Counted from the stretch's first letter, positions 18,731 through 28,228 are shown. The stretch is DNA of 64,000 nucleotides from Rhizobium binae (GCF_017357225.1 NZ_CP071604.1:4204001-4268000); one strand, 5' to 3'. Numbers and translations are program-made. Notes: generated by a model not told the origin, from the sequence alone.

Positions 18731-19231
18731 TCAGCCGAGCGTCATCCGGCGCAGCGCATTGCTTTTCCAATAGAACTGATGGGCAAGCGCCCCCACGACA
18801 TGCGCCGCAATCAGCGCCCAGAGAATGATCTTCAGGATCTCCGCGTGCAATGAACCGGCGGAATTGACGCCAAAATAATAGGCGGCGATGCCCGTAAGCG
18901 GCATGGCGAAGATCAGTATGTAAAGACCGGCATGGGCAAGCTTCGCCGCAAGACGGAAGATCGCCGGCCCTTCCCCGACCTCGGCCGGCACGCCGTTGAC
19001 GAAACGCAGCCCGAGCCTGACGACGGCGAGCAGCAGAATGGCGATGCCGACATAGGCATGGATGTTCGCCGACGCAATCTGCTCCGGTGTCGGCACCTCG
19101 CCCCTGCGCACGAGCCGATGCCAGATGTTCATGCCGTCGGGAAACAGCAGGTTGAAGAAGATCAAAAGAGCCACCGTCCAATGAAGCAAACGCTGGCTGA
19201 GGCTGTAGCCCTTGGCGGACTGCTGTAGCAT
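18731..19231 (-). CDS. Cytochrome b561 family protein
   Basis: 166-residue inner-membrane dihaem cytochrome of the b561/CybB type. Four helices are visible, with candidate haem-ligating histidines in RLLHWTVALLIFFNLLF, ANIHAYVGIAILLLAVVRLGLRF, LAHAGLYILIFAMPLTGIAAYYFG and LIAAHVVGALAHQFYWK. Family members pass electrons from quinol to periplasmic acceptors or superoxide. It is transcribed toward the TraB/GumN gene and follows the lpdA terminator, so it is probably a separate unit. Confidence 0.85.
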   Translation of the reverse strand: MLQQSAKGYSLSQRLLHWTVALLIFFNLLFPDGMNIWHRLVRRGEVPTPEQIASANIHAYVGIAILLLAVVRLGLRFVNGVPAEVGEGPAIFRLAAKLAHAGLYILIFAMPLTGIAAYYFGVNSAGSLHAEILKIILWALIAAHVVGALAHQFYWKSNALRRMTLG

Positions 19232-19273
19232 TTTCTAACCTTCGTCACATGCCGAACTCTGCGATCCGCCACA

Positions 19274-19308
19274 ATTAAAACAGCCGCCTGCCTCGCGGCA
19301 AGCGGCTG
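19274..19308 (-). terminator. Rho-independent terminator after lpdA
   Basis: On the minus strand CAGCCGCTTGCC (19308-19297) and GGCAGGCGGCTG (19292-19281) pair with one mismatch around a 4-base loop, followed by TTTTAATT. It lies just past the lpdA stop and closes the long suc transcription unit. Confidence 0.85.
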
Positions 19309-19333
19309 AATGCTTTGTTACGAATATGTAAGA

Positions 19334-20740
19334 TTACATGTGGATTGGCTTGAAGAAGGTCGCGAGCGCAGCTTCCTTGACCGCTTCCGACATCGTCGGA
19401 TGCGCGTGGCAGCTGCGGCCGAGATCTTCGGACGAACCGCCGAACTCCATCAGCACGGCAATCTCGTGGATCATCTCGCCGGCGCCGAAGCCGACGATGT
19501 GGCCGCCGAGCACGCGGTCGGTTTCCTTGTCGGCGAGGATCTTGACGAAACCGTCGGTCGCCAGCATCGCGCGGGCGCGGCCGTTCGCCGTGAACGGGAA
19601 CTTGCCGACCTTATAGGCGATGCCCGCCGCCTTCAGCTCTTCCTCGGTCTTGCCGACCGATGCGATCTCGGGCTGCGTGTAGACGACGCTCGGAATGACA
19701 TCGTAGTTCACATGGCCATGCTGCCCGGCGAGGATTTCGGCAAGCGCTACACCCTCATCTTCCGCCTTGTGCGCCAACATCGGACCCTTGACCACATCGC
19801 CGATCGCATAGATGCTGGCGACATTGGTCTTGAAGTGACCGTCGATCTCGACACGGCCGCGATTGTCGAGCGCAACACCGGCCTCTTCAAGGCCGAGACC
19901 TTCCGTGTAAGGCTTGCGGCCGGTCGCGATCAGAACGACGTCGGCGTCGAGCGTCACGGCGTCGCCGCCCTTGACCGGCTCGAAGGTGACCTTGGCGCCC
20001 TTCTCACCCTTTTCGACGCCGGTGACCTTGGCGCCGAGATGGAAATCGATGCCCTGCTTGGCAAGCATGCGCTGGAACTGTTTGGAGACCTCTCCGTCCA
20101 TGCCGCCGAGAATGGTGTCGAGATATTCGACGACGGTGACCTTGGCGCCGAGACGCGACCAGACCGAGCCGAGTTCGAGACCGATGACGCCGCCGCCGAC
20201 GACGATCAGCGTTTCCGGCACCTTGTCGAGCGCGATGCCACCGGTGGAGGAGATGATGGTCTTTTCATCGATCTCGACCTGCACGCCGGGAATGCCGGCG
20301 ACATCCGAACCGGTGGCGATGACGATGTTCTTGCCTTCGATCTCCTGCACCCGGCCGTCCTCGGCGGTGACGGCAACCTTGCCGGCCGAGACGATCTTGC
20401 CGGTGCCCTGGAAGGCATCGATCTTGTTCTTCTTGAAGAGGAAGGCGACGCCGTCGACATTCGCCTTCACCGTTGCATCCTTGTGCGCCATCATATTGGC
20501 GAGGTTGAGCATCGGCGCCGGAATGTCGATGCCGAGCGCGCTCATGCCGTGGCCGGCCTGATGGAACATTTCGGAAGCATGCAGCAGCGCCTTCGACGGG
20601 ATGCAGCCGACGTTCAGGCAGGTGCCGCCATAGGTCGCGCGCTTTTCGACAACGGCGACCTTGAGGCCGAGCTGGGCTGCCTTGACGGCGCAGACATAGC
20701 CGCCCGGGCCGGTTCCGATAACGATCACATCATAAGACAT
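19334..20740 (-). CDS. lpdA: Dihydrolipoamide dehydrogenase (E3) of the 2-oxoglutarate dehydrogenase complex
   Basis: 468-residue flavoprotein reoxidising the lipoyl groups of SucB with NAD+. It opens MSYDVIVIGTGPGGYVCAVKAAQLGLKVAVVEK (FAD Rossmann). The redox-active disulfide is GGTCLNVGCIPSKALLHASE, and the second Rossmann is TLIVVGGGVIGLELGSVW. The C-terminal HAHPTMSEAV carries the catalytic His-Glu pair. ATG 20740 has AAAGGGAAAG upstream. It is the last gene of the mdh-suc-lpd run, 26 bases after the LysE gene. Co-location with sucAB assigns it to the 2-oxoglutarate complex rather than to pyruvate dehydrogenase. Confidence 0.95.
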   Translation of the reverse strand: MSYDVIVIGTGPGGYVCAVKAAQLGLKVAVVEKRATYGGTCLNVGCIPSKALLHASEMFHQAGHGMSALGIDIPAPMLNLANMMAHKDATVKANVDGVAFLFKKNKIDAFQGTGKIVSAGKVAVTAEDGRVQEIEGKNIVIATGSDVAGIPGVQVEIDEKTIISSTGGIALDKVPETLIVVGGGVIGLELGSVWSRLGAKVTVVEYLDTILGGMDGEVSKQFQRMLAKQGIDFHLGAKVTGVEKGEKGAKVTFEPVKGGDAVTLDADVVLIATGRKPYTEGLGLEEAGVALDNRGRVEIDGHFKTNVASIYAIGDVVKGPMLAHKAEDEGVALAEILAGQHGHVNYDVIPSVVYTQPEIASVGKTEEELKAAGIAYKVGKFPFTANGRARAMLATDGFVKILADKETDRVLGGHIVGFGAGEMIHEIAVLMEFGGSSEDLGRSCHAHPTMSEAVKEAALATFFKPIHM

Positions 20741-20766
20741 TGCTTCTTTCCCTTTGGATTTTTCAA

Positions 20767-21405
20767 TTAGTCGGCGGCGCGCGACAGCGCGAGGCGGAAG
20801 CCGAAGCCGACGAGTGCCGCTCCGGTGATGCGGTTGAACCATTTGCCGCTGGCGATGAAGCGGTCACGGATCGTCTTGACCGTGAAGAAATAGGAGACGC
20901 CGGCAAACCAGGCCACCAGCGCCGTCGCCATGCCGATACCATAGGAGAACTGGATCAGCGCTGGCGTGTCGTGGTGGACGAGCGTCGAAAACAAGGACAG
21001 GAAGAACAGCACCGGCTTCGGGTTCAGCGCATTGGTGATGAACCCCATGCCGAGGCATGTCAGCATCGAGGCCGACTTGCGCTCGTCGGCCGTGACGTCG
21101 ATCTCCTGCACATTGAATCCCGGTTCGCGGAACGACTTGATGCCGAGATAGACGAGATAGCCGACACCCGCCCATTTGATCATCGCAAACAGCATCAGCG
21201 ACTTGGAGACGATCAGGCCGAGGCCAAGGATCGTGTAGCTGATATGAAAGAGCAGCGAGAAGCCCATGCCGAGCCCGGTCATGATGGCGGCGCGGCGCCC
21301 ATGCATGATGCTCTGGCGCAGGATGACAGCGAAATCTGCGCCCGGTACGACGATGAAAATCGAGAAGACGGCCATCAGGCCGAGGAATTCGAAGATGTAG
21401 CTCAT
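20767..21405 (-). CDS. LysE/RhtB family amino-acid exporter
   Basis: 212-residue inner-membrane exporter with about six helices. The N-terminal FLGLMAVFSIFIVVPGADFAVILRQSIMHGRRAAIMTGLGMGFSLLFH carries the family's PGP/PGAD-type first-helix motif and the G...G..G second helix. NALNPKPVLFFLSLFSTLV is the conserved third block. It probably exports an amino acid or analogue. It sits inside the suc operon 20 bases after the SDR gene and 26 before lpdA, so it shares the transcript, for no obvious reason. Confidence 0.88.
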   Translation of the reverse strand: MSYIFEFLGLMAVFSIFIVVPGADFAVILRQSIMHGRRAAIMTGLGMGFSLLFHISYTILGLGLIVSKSLMLFAMIKWAGVGYLVYLGIKSFREPGFNVQEIDVTADERKSASMLTCLGMGFITNALNPKPVLFFLSLFSTLVHHDTPALIQFSYGIGMATALVAWFAGVSYFFTVKTIRDRFIASGKWFNRITGAALVGFGFRLALSRAAD

Positions 21406-21425
21406 ATTGATTCCGCCCTGTCTTT

Positions 21426-22178
21426 CTAACGGCCGCCGCTCACATTGAGGATCGATCCGGTGACATAGGACGCCGAAGGTGAAAGGAGATAGAGGATTGC
21501 ATCCGCCACCTCCTCCGGCAGGCCGGCCCGCTGCATCGGGACCGATGGCGCCATTTCGCGCGCCCGGTCCGGCAAGCCACCCGATGCGTGGAGATCGGTT
21601 TCGATGATGCCGGGCCTGACGGCATTGACGCGAATCCCTTCCCCGGCGACTTCGCGCGCAAGCCCGATGGTGAAGGTGTCGATCGCCGCTTTCGATGCCG
21701 CATAATCGACATACTGCGTCGCCGAACCGAGGACTGCCGCCATCGAGGAGACGTTGACGATCGCCCCACCCTGCCCACCATATCGGCGCGACATGCGGCG
21801 CACGGCCTCGGCGGCGCAGAGGATCGAGCCGGTCACATTGACGCGGAGCATGCGCTCGATCCGCTCGACCGACATCTCGTCGACTCGTTGCGGATAATCG
21901 ACGATGCCGGCATTGTTGACCAGCCCGTCGAGCCGCCCGAACTGACGATCAACCGCCGAAAACATCGCGGCGATATCCGCGGCCTTGCCGACATCGCCCT
22001 TAATTGCCACAGCCTCGCCGCCGCCTTCGATGATCGCGGCAACGACGGCATCCGCCGCTTCATGGCTCGTGGCGTAATTCACCGCGACGCGCCAACCCCC
22101 GCGCGCAGCAAGCCGGCAGACCGCCGCGCCGATGCCCCGGCTTCCGCCGGTGACGAGAACAACAGGTGTATCGCTCAT
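21426..22178 (-). CDS. Short-chain dehydrogenase/reductase
   Basis: 250-residue classical SDR with NAD(P)-binding TGGSRGIGAAVCRLAARGG, NNAGIVDYP, the catalytic serine in VNVSSMAAVLGS, and YVDYAASKAAIDTFTIGLA (YxxxK). PGIIETDLHASGG and YVTGSILNVSGGR complete the fold. ATG 22178 overlaps the stop of the upstream secreted orf (ATGA). It resembles FabG-like 3-oxoacyl reductases, but the substrate is not defined. Confidence 0.88.
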   Translation of the reverse strand: MSDTPVVLVTGGSRGIGAAVCRLAARGGWRVAVNYATSHEAADAVVAAIIEGGGEAVAIKGDVGKAADIAAMFSAVDRQFGRLDGLVNNAGIVDYPQRVDEMSVERIERMLRVNVTGSILCAAEAVRRMSRRYGGQGGAIVNVSSMAAVLGSATQYVDYAASKAAIDTFTIGLAREVAGEGIRVNAVRPGIIETDLHASGGLPDRAREMAPSVPMQRAGLPEEVADAILYLLSPSASYVTGSILNVSGGR

Positions 22179-22705
22179 GTCGCACACTCCTTGAATGTCA
22201 GCACGTCCCAAGGCGCCACCGAGGCCTTGCCCTCACCCCAGGCGCTGGATTCGCGAATGGCGGGACCAAGACCGGGAAGCACCAGCTTTTCGGCGGCAGC
22301 AGCGCCCTCCGGCTGCAGATTGTCGATCTCGCCCTTGGCGTCCATGCCATAGACGGCGCCCTGCCAGACCGTGCAGGCATCGAGATCGGCGCCGGTCACA
22401 TCGCCTTCCGGACAGTTGAACATCAGGATGCCGATGGCGCGCATCGGATCCTCCGACGGCATGATATAGCCTTCCATCACTACGGCCGTCTTGAGCGCCC
22501 TGACCTTGAACTGGTTGCTGGCGGCCGCCGACGCCGAGTTCAGCGGCGCGAAGCGCAATTCATAGGCACCGTCGCGATCGATATAGACGGCTTGTTCCTG
22601 CTTGCAGTCGGCGCCGAAGACGGTCACCGGAATGCCGAAAACCGCAGCGGCTGCGATTGCCGCCACGCCCTTTCGGCCCGCGGTGATACCGACCCGACCG
22701 CTCAT
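22175..22705 (-). CDS. Secreted hypothetical protein in the suc operon
   Basis: 176-residue protein with an N-terminal signal-like segment (KGVAAIAAAAVFGIPVTVFGADCKQ). The mature part has cysteines in GADCKQEQ, MFNCPEG, LDACTVWQ and FKECAT, suggesting two disulfides in the periplasm. I do not recognise the family. It overlaps the DUF4241 gene and the SDR gene by four bases at each end (ATGA), so the three are translationally coupled. The adjacent DUF4241 protein is also predicted secreted. Confidence 0.7.
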   Translation of the reverse strand: MSGRVGITAGRKGVAAIAAAAVFGIPVTVFGADCKQEQAVYIDRDGAYELRFAPLNSASAAASNQFKVRALKTAVVMEGYIMPSEDPMRAIGILMFNCPEGDVTGADLDACTVWQGAVYGMDAKGEIDNLQPEGAAAAEKLVLPGLGPAIRESSAWGEGKASVAPWDVLTFKECAT

Positions 22706-23451
22706 TGCAGCTTCGGCTCCCTGCGCCCGTCGGCATTCTCGATCACAGCGAAATCCGTCAACAGCACCAGCGGGTGACCGTCCCTGTCGAGTCCCCAGGC
22801 GACCGGATAGATGCCGTCACCCCAGCCGCTCCAGAACACCGCGACATTCCCCTTCTTGCCGGCAACCGGCCGGTGCAGCGCATAATGGCCCTTGTTGGCA
22901 TCGAGATCCGCGGCCAGCACGTCGTCGTAATAATTGATGTCGGCGTCCGGCTTTTGCGCCTGCACCTGCGCTTGACCTTCGTCGATCCGATCAAACGTCT
23001 GCGCATCCATGTAGCAGCCGACGCCGGCATCGACGGAGTAGCCGAAGATCTCGTCGTCCTTCAGTACTGCCGGATCTTGTCCGGGCAGGACGGCGAGCTC
23101 CCAATGATCCGGCGTGCCCTCGGCAAACCGCATGCTGGCGGCGGCGATGCGCCCGAAGGCCTGGTAGAGCGTCACCGGATAGTCACCCGGTGCAACCGTC
23201 CTGGCGAGCGCCGGCCGATCGGGCTGGGCGAGCGGATCGGCAGCGACGATGCGCCCCGAGGTCAGCTCGACATTGCCCATGGGGATCACGTTGATCGACC
23301 GTCGGGAGAGTTCGCCGTCGCCGTGCGCCACCAGTTCGAAGTTGCTGCTTGCCTTGTTGACGTCCGAACCGGCCGCCGACGCGGAAACCGGTACATGCGC
23401 GGCGGCAGCGCAAAGAAGAAGGCGCGCCGCTCGCATCATCCGGTTCCGCAT
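22702..23451 (-). CDS. Secreted DUF4241-family protein
   Basis: 249 residues with a signal peptide (RAARLLLCAAAAHVPVSASA). The body has the DUF4241 pattern as I know it: NVELTSGRIVAADPLAQP, YPVTLYQAF, YSVDAGVGCYMDAQTF, and FWSGWGDGIYPVAWGLDRDGHPLVLLTDFAV. Members are mostly uncharacterised and often cytosolic, so the signal peptide is notable. It begins 11 bases after sucB and overlaps the next orf. Confidence 0.75.
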   Translation of the reverse strand: MRNRMMRAARLLLCAAAAHVPVSASAAGSDVNKASSNFELVAHGDGELSRRSINVIPMGNVELTSGRIVAADPLAQPDRPALARTVAPGDYPVTLYQAFGRIAAASMRFAEGTPDHWELAVLPGQDPAVLKDDEIFGYSVDAGVGCYMDAQTFDRIDEGQAQVQAQKPDADINYYDDVLAADLDANKGHYALHRPVAGKKGNVAVFWSGWGDGIYPVAWGLDRDGHPLVLLTDFAVIENADGRREPKLQ

Positions 23452-23462
23452 CGAAAAGCTCC

Positions 23463-24728
23463 TTAGAGATCGAGAACCAGGCGTTCCGGATCTTCCAGGC
23501 TTTCCTTGACGCGCACGAGGAAGGTGACTGCTTCCTTGCCGTCGACGATGCGGTGATCGTAGGAAAGCGCCAGATACATCATCGGACGGATGACTACCTG
23601 GCCGCCGATTGCAACCGGCCGTTCCTGGATCTTGTGCATGCCGAGAATGCCGGACTGCGGTGCGTTGAGGATCGGCGAGGACATCAGCGAGCCGTAAACC
23701 CCACCATTGGTGATGGTGAAGGTGCCGCCCTGCATGTCGGCCATGGAGAGCGAGCCGTCACGGGCTGCCTTGGCAAGACGGCCGAGCTCCTTCTCGATTT
23801 CGGCGATCGACATCTGGTCGGCATCGCGGATGACGGGAACGACGAGGCCCTTGTCGGTACCGACGGCCATGCCGACATGGCAGTAGTTCTTGTAGATGAC
23901 GTCGGTGCCGTCGATCTCGGCATTGACCGCCGGCAGTTCCTTCAGCGCATGCGTCACCGCCTTGGTGAAGAAGCCCATGAAGCCGAGCTTGACGCCATGC
24001 TTCTTCTCGAAAATGTCCTTGTACTTGTTGCGCAGGTCCATGACCGCCTTCATGTCCACCTCGTTATAGGTGGTCAGCATGGCGGCGGTGTTCTGCGCGT
24101 CCTTGAGACGCTTGGCGATCGTCTGGCGCAGGCGCGTCATCTTCACGCGCTCTTCGCGCGAGGCATCCTCGACCGTCGAAGGGCCGCGCGCAGCGGCGGG
24201 CGCTGCCGCCGGGGCGGCTGCCGGAGCAGAAATACCCTTGGCGACGGCAGCGATGACATCGCCCTTCAGCACCTGGCCGCGCTTGCCGCTGCCGTCGACC
24301 TGATCGGCCGAAAGGTTGCTTTCGGCCAGCATCTTCGCAGCCGCCGGTGCCGGCGGCATGGTGGAGACGGAAGCGCTCGACGACGATGCAGCCGCAGCGG
24401 CAACCGGCGCCGGCTGAGCGGGAGCAGCCGGAGCTGGCTGGGCCGGCGCGGCGGCGGGTGCAGCAGCAGCCGGCGCAGCGGCAGCGACGGCACCTTCGGC
24501 GATCTGGCCGAGCAGCGCGCCGAGGCCGACGGTCTCGCCGGCGGCAGCGACGATTTCCGAAAGCGTACCGGAGACGGGTGCCGGAACTTCGATGGTCACC
24601 TTGTCGGTTTCAAGCTCGAGAATCGGCTCGTCGGCCTTGATGGCGTCGCCAACCTTCTTGAACCAGGTGCCGACGGTTGCCTCGCTGACGGATTCACCGA
24701 GAGTTGGAACGCGGATTTCTGTGGCCAT
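23463..24728 (-). CDS. sucB: Dihydrolipoyl succinyltransferase (E2) of 2-oxoglutarate dehydrogenase
   Basis: 421 residues that accept the succinyl group from SucA on lipoate and pass it to CoA. The lipoyl domain (residues 1-80) has the modified lysine in [16 protein letters not shown] long Ala/Pro linker (about 80-120) leads to the E1/E3-binding domain ([31 protein letters not shown]). The catalytic domain ends [35 protein letters not shown] with His/Asp of the active site. It sits between the YCII gene (40 bases) and the DUF4241 gene (11 bases). Confidence 0.97.
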   Translation of the reverse strand: MATEIRVPTLGESVSEATVGTWFKKVGDAIKADEPILELETDKVTIEVPAPVSGTLSEIVAAAGETVGLGALLGQIAEGAVAAAAPAAAAPAAAPAQPAPAAPAQPAPVAAAAASSSSASVSTMPPAPAAAKMLAESNLSADQVDGSGKRGQVLKGDVIAAVAKGISAPAAAPAAAPAAARGPSTVEDASREERVKMTRLRQTIAKRLKDAQNTAAMLTTYNEVDMKAVMDLRNKYKDIFEKKHGVKLGFMGFFTKAVTHALKELPAVNAEIDGTDVIYKNYCHVGMAVGTDKGLVVPVIRDADQMSIAEIEKELGRLAKAARDGSLSMADMQGGTFTITNGGVYGSLMSSPILNAPQSGILGMHKIQERPVAIGGQVVIRPMMYLALSYDHRIVDGKEAVTFLVRVKESLEDPERLVLDL

Positions 24729-24768
24729 TGTTCAGATCCTGATTTCGTGTGTGTTCGTTTTAAGCGTT

Positions 24769-25077
24769 TCAGACGGCGGGCGGCCGCAAAATGAGCGAGG
24801 GCATCGGCAGGATATCGAAGCGGAAACCGAAACCGGAGGCGATGATCGGATCGCCGTCGGCAAGAGCCTGCGCCGCCGCCTGATCCTCGACTTCGACCAC
24901 TGCCATGCCGAAGGCGCCTGCACCTTCGAACACGGGACCGACGACGATTGCCGATCCCGCAAGGGCGTGCCGATGCCAGTATTCGGCGTGGCGTTTCATC
25001 GCCGCCATTTCGTCCGCCGTCCCATCATGCGGAAAAGTGGGGCGCGGCGGCTGCAGCCTCAGAAAGAAGTAAGCCAT
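24769..25077 (-). CDS. YCII-related (YciI-like) small protein
   Basis: 102-residue dimeric alpha-beta (ferredoxin-like) protein of the YCII family: MAYFFLRLQPPRPTFPHDGTADEMAAMKRHAEYWHRHALAGSAIVVGPVF, then GMAVVEVEDQAAAQALADGDPIIASGFGFRFDILPM. The invariant histidine (RHAEYW) and the GDP motif are present. Function of the family is unclear. ATG 25077 is preferred over 25110. It is inserted between sucA (16 bases) and sucB (40 bases). Confidence 0.82.
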   Translation of the reverse strand: MAYFFLRLQPPRPTFPHDGTADEMAAMKRHAEYWHRHALAGSAIVVGPVFEGAGAFGMAVVEVEDQAAAQALADGDPIIASGFGFRFDILPMPSLILRPPAV

Positions 25078-25093
25078 TGCGCCCCCCTTTGAT

Positions 25094-28078
25094 TTAACCG
25101 CCCAAGGCATCCTCGAGGAATGCGGCGAGCTGTGACAGATGCTTCGACATCAGGCCGGTCGCCGGCGAGGCGGCGGCCGGACGGCCGGTATAGCGGACGC
25201 GCTGATACTTCGCATCGATATGGGCAAGCACCCATTCGAGGAAGGGGTCAATGAACGACCATGCTCCCATGTTCTTCGGCTCTTCCTGGCACCAGACCAT
25301 TTCGGCGTTGCGGAAGCGCGACAGCTCGTTGATGAGTGCCTTTGCCGGGAACGGATAAAGCTGTTCGACGCGCAGCAGGTAGATGTCGTCGATTCCGCGC
25401 TTTTCACGCTCTTCGAGAAGATCGTAATAGACCTTGCCGGAGCACATGACGACGCGCCGGATCTTGTTGTCCTTCTGCAGCTTGATCGGGCCGTCCTTGA
25501 TCACCTCGGCATCGTCCCAGAGCAGGCGATGGAAGGCAGATTCGCCGGCCATTTCGGCCAGCGTCGAGACCGCCCGCTTGTGGCGCAGCAACGATTTCGG
25601 CGTCATCAGGATCAGCGGCTTTCGGAAGTCGCGCTTCAGCTGCCGGCGCAGGATGTGGAAGTAGTTCGCCGGCGTCGTGACATTGGCAACCTGCATATTG
25701 TCTTCCGCGCAGAGCTGAAGAAAACGCTCCAGGCGAGCCGAGGAGTGCTCCGGACCCTGCCCTTCATAGCCGTGCGGCAACAGGCAGACGAGGCCCGACA
25801 TACGCAGCCACTTACGTTCGCCCGACGAGATGAACTGATCGAACACCACCTGCGCGCCATTGGCGAAGTCGCCGAACTGTGCTTCCCAGAGCGTCAACGC
25901 GTTCGGGCGGGCAAGCGAGTAGCCGTATTCGAAGCCGAGCACGGCCTCTTCCGAAAGCATCGAGTTGATGACTTCGTAACGCGCCTGCGTCGGCGAAAGA
26001 TTGGCGAGCGGAATGTAACGCTCCTCGGTCTCCTGATCGTAGAGAACCGAGTGGCGCTGCGAGAAGGTGCCGCGCTCGCAATCCTGGCCGGACAGGCGGA
26101 TCTTGTGGCCTTCGAGGCAGAGCGCGCCGAACGAGAGCGCTTCTGCCATCGCCCAGTCGATGCCCTCGCCGGTGGCGATCATGTTGGCCCGGTTTTCCAT
26201 GAAGCGCTGGATGGTGCGATGCGCGTTGAAGCCGGCCGGGATCTCCGACAGCTTGCGGCCGATCTCCTTCAGCGTCTTCATCGGCACGGCGGTCTTGCCG
26301 CGGCGCTGCTCATCGGCGTTGTCGGCGGTGCGAAGGCCCGACCACTCGCCGTCCAGCCAGTCGGCTTTGTTCGGCTTGTAGTGCTGGCCGGCCTCGAACT
26401 CCTGCTCGAGATGGGCGCGCCAGTCGGCCTTCATCTTTTCGACTTCGCCTTCGGTGACCAGGCCTTCGGCGACCAGGCGCGCCGCATAGAGCTGCAGCAC
26501 GGTCTTATGACCGCGAATGACCTTGTACATCTTCGGCTGCGTGAAGGACGGCTCGTCGCCTTCATTGTGGCCGTAGCGGCGATAGCAGAACATGTCGAGC
26601 ACCACAGGCTTGTGGAACTTCATGCGGAATTCGGTCGCGATCTTGGCTGCGTAGACGACCGCTTCCGGATCGTCGCCGTTGACGTGCAGAATCGGCGCTT
26701 CGATCATCTTGGCGACGTCGGACGGATAGGGCGACGAGCGCGAGAAGGCCGGATTGGTGGTGAATCCGATCTGGTTGTTGATGATGACGTGCATGGTGCC
26801 GGCAACACGGTGGCCGCGCAGACCGGAAAGACCGAGGATTTCGGCAATGACGCCCTGGCCGGCGAAGGCCGCATCGCCGTGGATCAACAGCGGCAGAACC
26901 TTGGAGCGTTCAGACAGCGGAATGATGTCGCCTTCCCAGACCGTAGCGCTCATGTCCTGCTTGGCGCGAGCCTTGCCCATGACGACAGGGTCGACGATTT
27001 CGAGATGCGACGGATTTGCCGTCAGCGAGACGTGCACCTTGTTGCCGTCGAATTCGCGGTCGGAGGAAGCGCCCAGATGGTACTTCACGTCGCCGGAACC
27101 TTCGACTTCGTCGGGCGCATACGAACCGCCCTTGAACTCGTGGAAGATGGCGCGATGCGGCTTGCCCATCACCTGGGCAAGCACGTTCAGACGGCCGCGA
27201 TGGGCCATGCCGAACACGGCTTCCTTGAGGCCGAGATGGCCGCCGCGCTTCAGGATCTGTTCCAGTGCGGGAATCAGCGATTCTCCACCGTCGAGTCCGA
27301 AGCGCTTGGTGCCCTTGAACTTGACGTCGAGAAACTGTTCGTAGCCCTCGGCTTCGACCAGTTTGGAAAGGATCGCCTTCTTGCCCTCAGGCGTGAAAGC
27401 CACGCCCTTGTCGGGACCTTCGATGCGCTCCTGAATCCATGCTTTCTCTTCCGGGTTGGAGATGTGCATGAATTCGACGCCGAGCGTCGAGCAATAAGTC
27501 CGCTCGAGAATCTCGATCATCTCACGGATGGTCGCGTATTCCAGGCCGAGCACGTTATCGATGAAGATCTTGCGATCGTAATCGGCGGCGGTGAAGCCGT
27601 AATTTTCCGGCGACAGCTCATGATAGTCGTCGACGGCAGCGGCGATGCCGAGCGGATCGAGCTTGGCATGCAGATGGCCGCGCATGCGATAGGCACGGAT
27701 CATCATGATGGCGCGCACCGAATCGCGGGTCGCCTGCAGCACGTCGGTGGTATCAGTGGGCTTACCGGCGGCTTCGGCCTTCGCCTTCACCTTGGTTTCG
27801 ATCGCCTTCTCGACGATGCCCCAATTGCCGTCGAGCGCCGACACGAGATCGCCACCGGCGGCCAACGGCCAGTTCTTCTTGCGCCAGGATGCTCCCTTGG
27901 CCGCCTTCTTCACATCAGCAGGATCGTCTTCCAGCGCCTTGAAGAAGGCGCGCCACTGGTCGTCGACCGATGCCGGATCCTCTTCGTAGCGCGCATAGAG
28001 CTGCTCGATATAGGCCGCGTTGGCGCCATCCAGAAACGAGGTGATCTGAAACTGCTCGTTGGCTTCTTGCCGTGCCAT
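25094..28078 (-). CDS. sucA: 2-oxoglutarate dehydrogenase E1 component
   Basis: 994-residue thiamine-diphosphate enzyme decarboxylating 2-oxoglutarate and succinylating SucB. The N-terminus FLDGANAAYIEQLYARYEEDPASVDDQWRAFF is the E1o adapter helix that anchors to E2. FGMAHRGRLNVLAQVMGKPHRAIFHEFKG, then GDAAFAGQGVIAEILGLSGLRGHRVAGTMHVIINNQIGFTT (ThDP/Mg binding) and GYEGQGPEHSSARLERFLQLCAEDNMQVANVTTPANYFH follow. It starts 150 bases after sucD, the largest gap in the operon, which contains a perfect 11-bp inverted repeat. Confidence 0.98.
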   Translation of the reverse strand: MARQEANEQFQITSFLDGANAAYIEQLYARYEEDPASVDDQWRAFFKALEDDPADVKKAAKGASWRKKNWPLAAGGDLVSALDGNWGIVEKAIETKVKAKAEAAGKPTDTTDVLQATRDSVRAIMMIRAYRMRGHLHAKLDPLGIAAAVDDYHELSPENYGFTAADYDRKIFIDNVLGLEYATIREMIEILERTYCSTLGVEFMHISNPEEKAWIQERIEGPDKGVAFTPEGKKAILSKLVEAEGYEQFLDVKFKGTKRFGLDGGESLIPALEQILKRGGHLGLKEAVFGMAHRGRLNVLAQVMGKPHRAIFHEFKGGSYAPDEVEGSGDVKYHLGASSDREFDGNKVHVSLTANPSHLEIVDPVVMGKARAKQDMSATVWEGDIIPLSERSKVLPLLIHGDAAFAGQGVIAEILGLSGLRGHRVAGTMHVIINNQIGFTTNPAFSRSSPYPSDVAKMIEAPILHVNGDDPEAVVYAAKIATEFRMKFHKPVVLDMFCYRRYGHNEGDEPSFTQPKMYKVIRGHKTVLQLYAARLVAEGLVTEGEVEKMKADWRAHLEQEFEAGQHYKPNKADWLDGEWSGLRTADNADEQRRGKTAVPMKTLKEIGRKLSEIPAGFNAHRTIQRFMENRANMIATGEGIDWAMAEALSFGALCLEGHKIRLSGQDCERGTFSQRHSVLYDQETEERYIPLANLSPTQARYEVINSMLSEEAVLGFEYGYSLARPNALTLWEAQFGDFANGAQVVFDQFISSGERKWLRMSGLVCLLPHGYEGQGPEHSSARLERFLQLCAEDNMQVANVTTPANYFHILRRQLKRDFRKPLILMTPKSLLRHKRAVSTLAEMAGESAFHRLLWDDAEVIKDGPIKLQKDNKIRRVVMCSGKVYYDLLEEREKRGIDDIYLLRVEQLYPFPAKALINELSRFRNAEMVWCQEEPKNMGAWSFIDPFLEWVLAHIDAKYQRVRYTGRPAAASPATGLMSKHLSQLAAFLEDALGG

Positions 28079-28178
28079 GGTGATACGCGGACGCTTCCGT
28101 CCGCCTCCTGACTTTGATGAATTGCCGCATTCCGATTGCCGCCTGTCCGCGGCGCATCTGCTGGTCTCGTGCTATCGC

Positions 28179-28215
28179 ACCGGGCGGAAACGCAGATGCC
28201 GTTCTTCCGCCCGGT
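28179..28215. repeat. Perfect 11-bp inverted repeat between sucD and sucA
   Basis: ACCGGGCGGAA at 28179-28189 and TTCCGCCCGGT at 28205-28215 are exact inverted copies separated by 15 bases. On the transcribed minus strand no T-run follows, so it is unlikely to be a full terminator. It may be an mRNA-stabilising or attenuating hairpin. Confidence 0.75.
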
Positions 28216-28228
28216 CTATATGGCTGGC

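Noticed and set aside
19310..20770. 486-residue plus-strand frame opposite lpdA
   Set aside because: Shadow frame opposite an unmistakable lpdA.
25139..28111. 990-residue open frame on the plus strand across sucA
   Set aside because: It is antisense to sucA over nearly its whole length and has no recognisable motifs; high GC with strong third-position bias creates such mirror frames.
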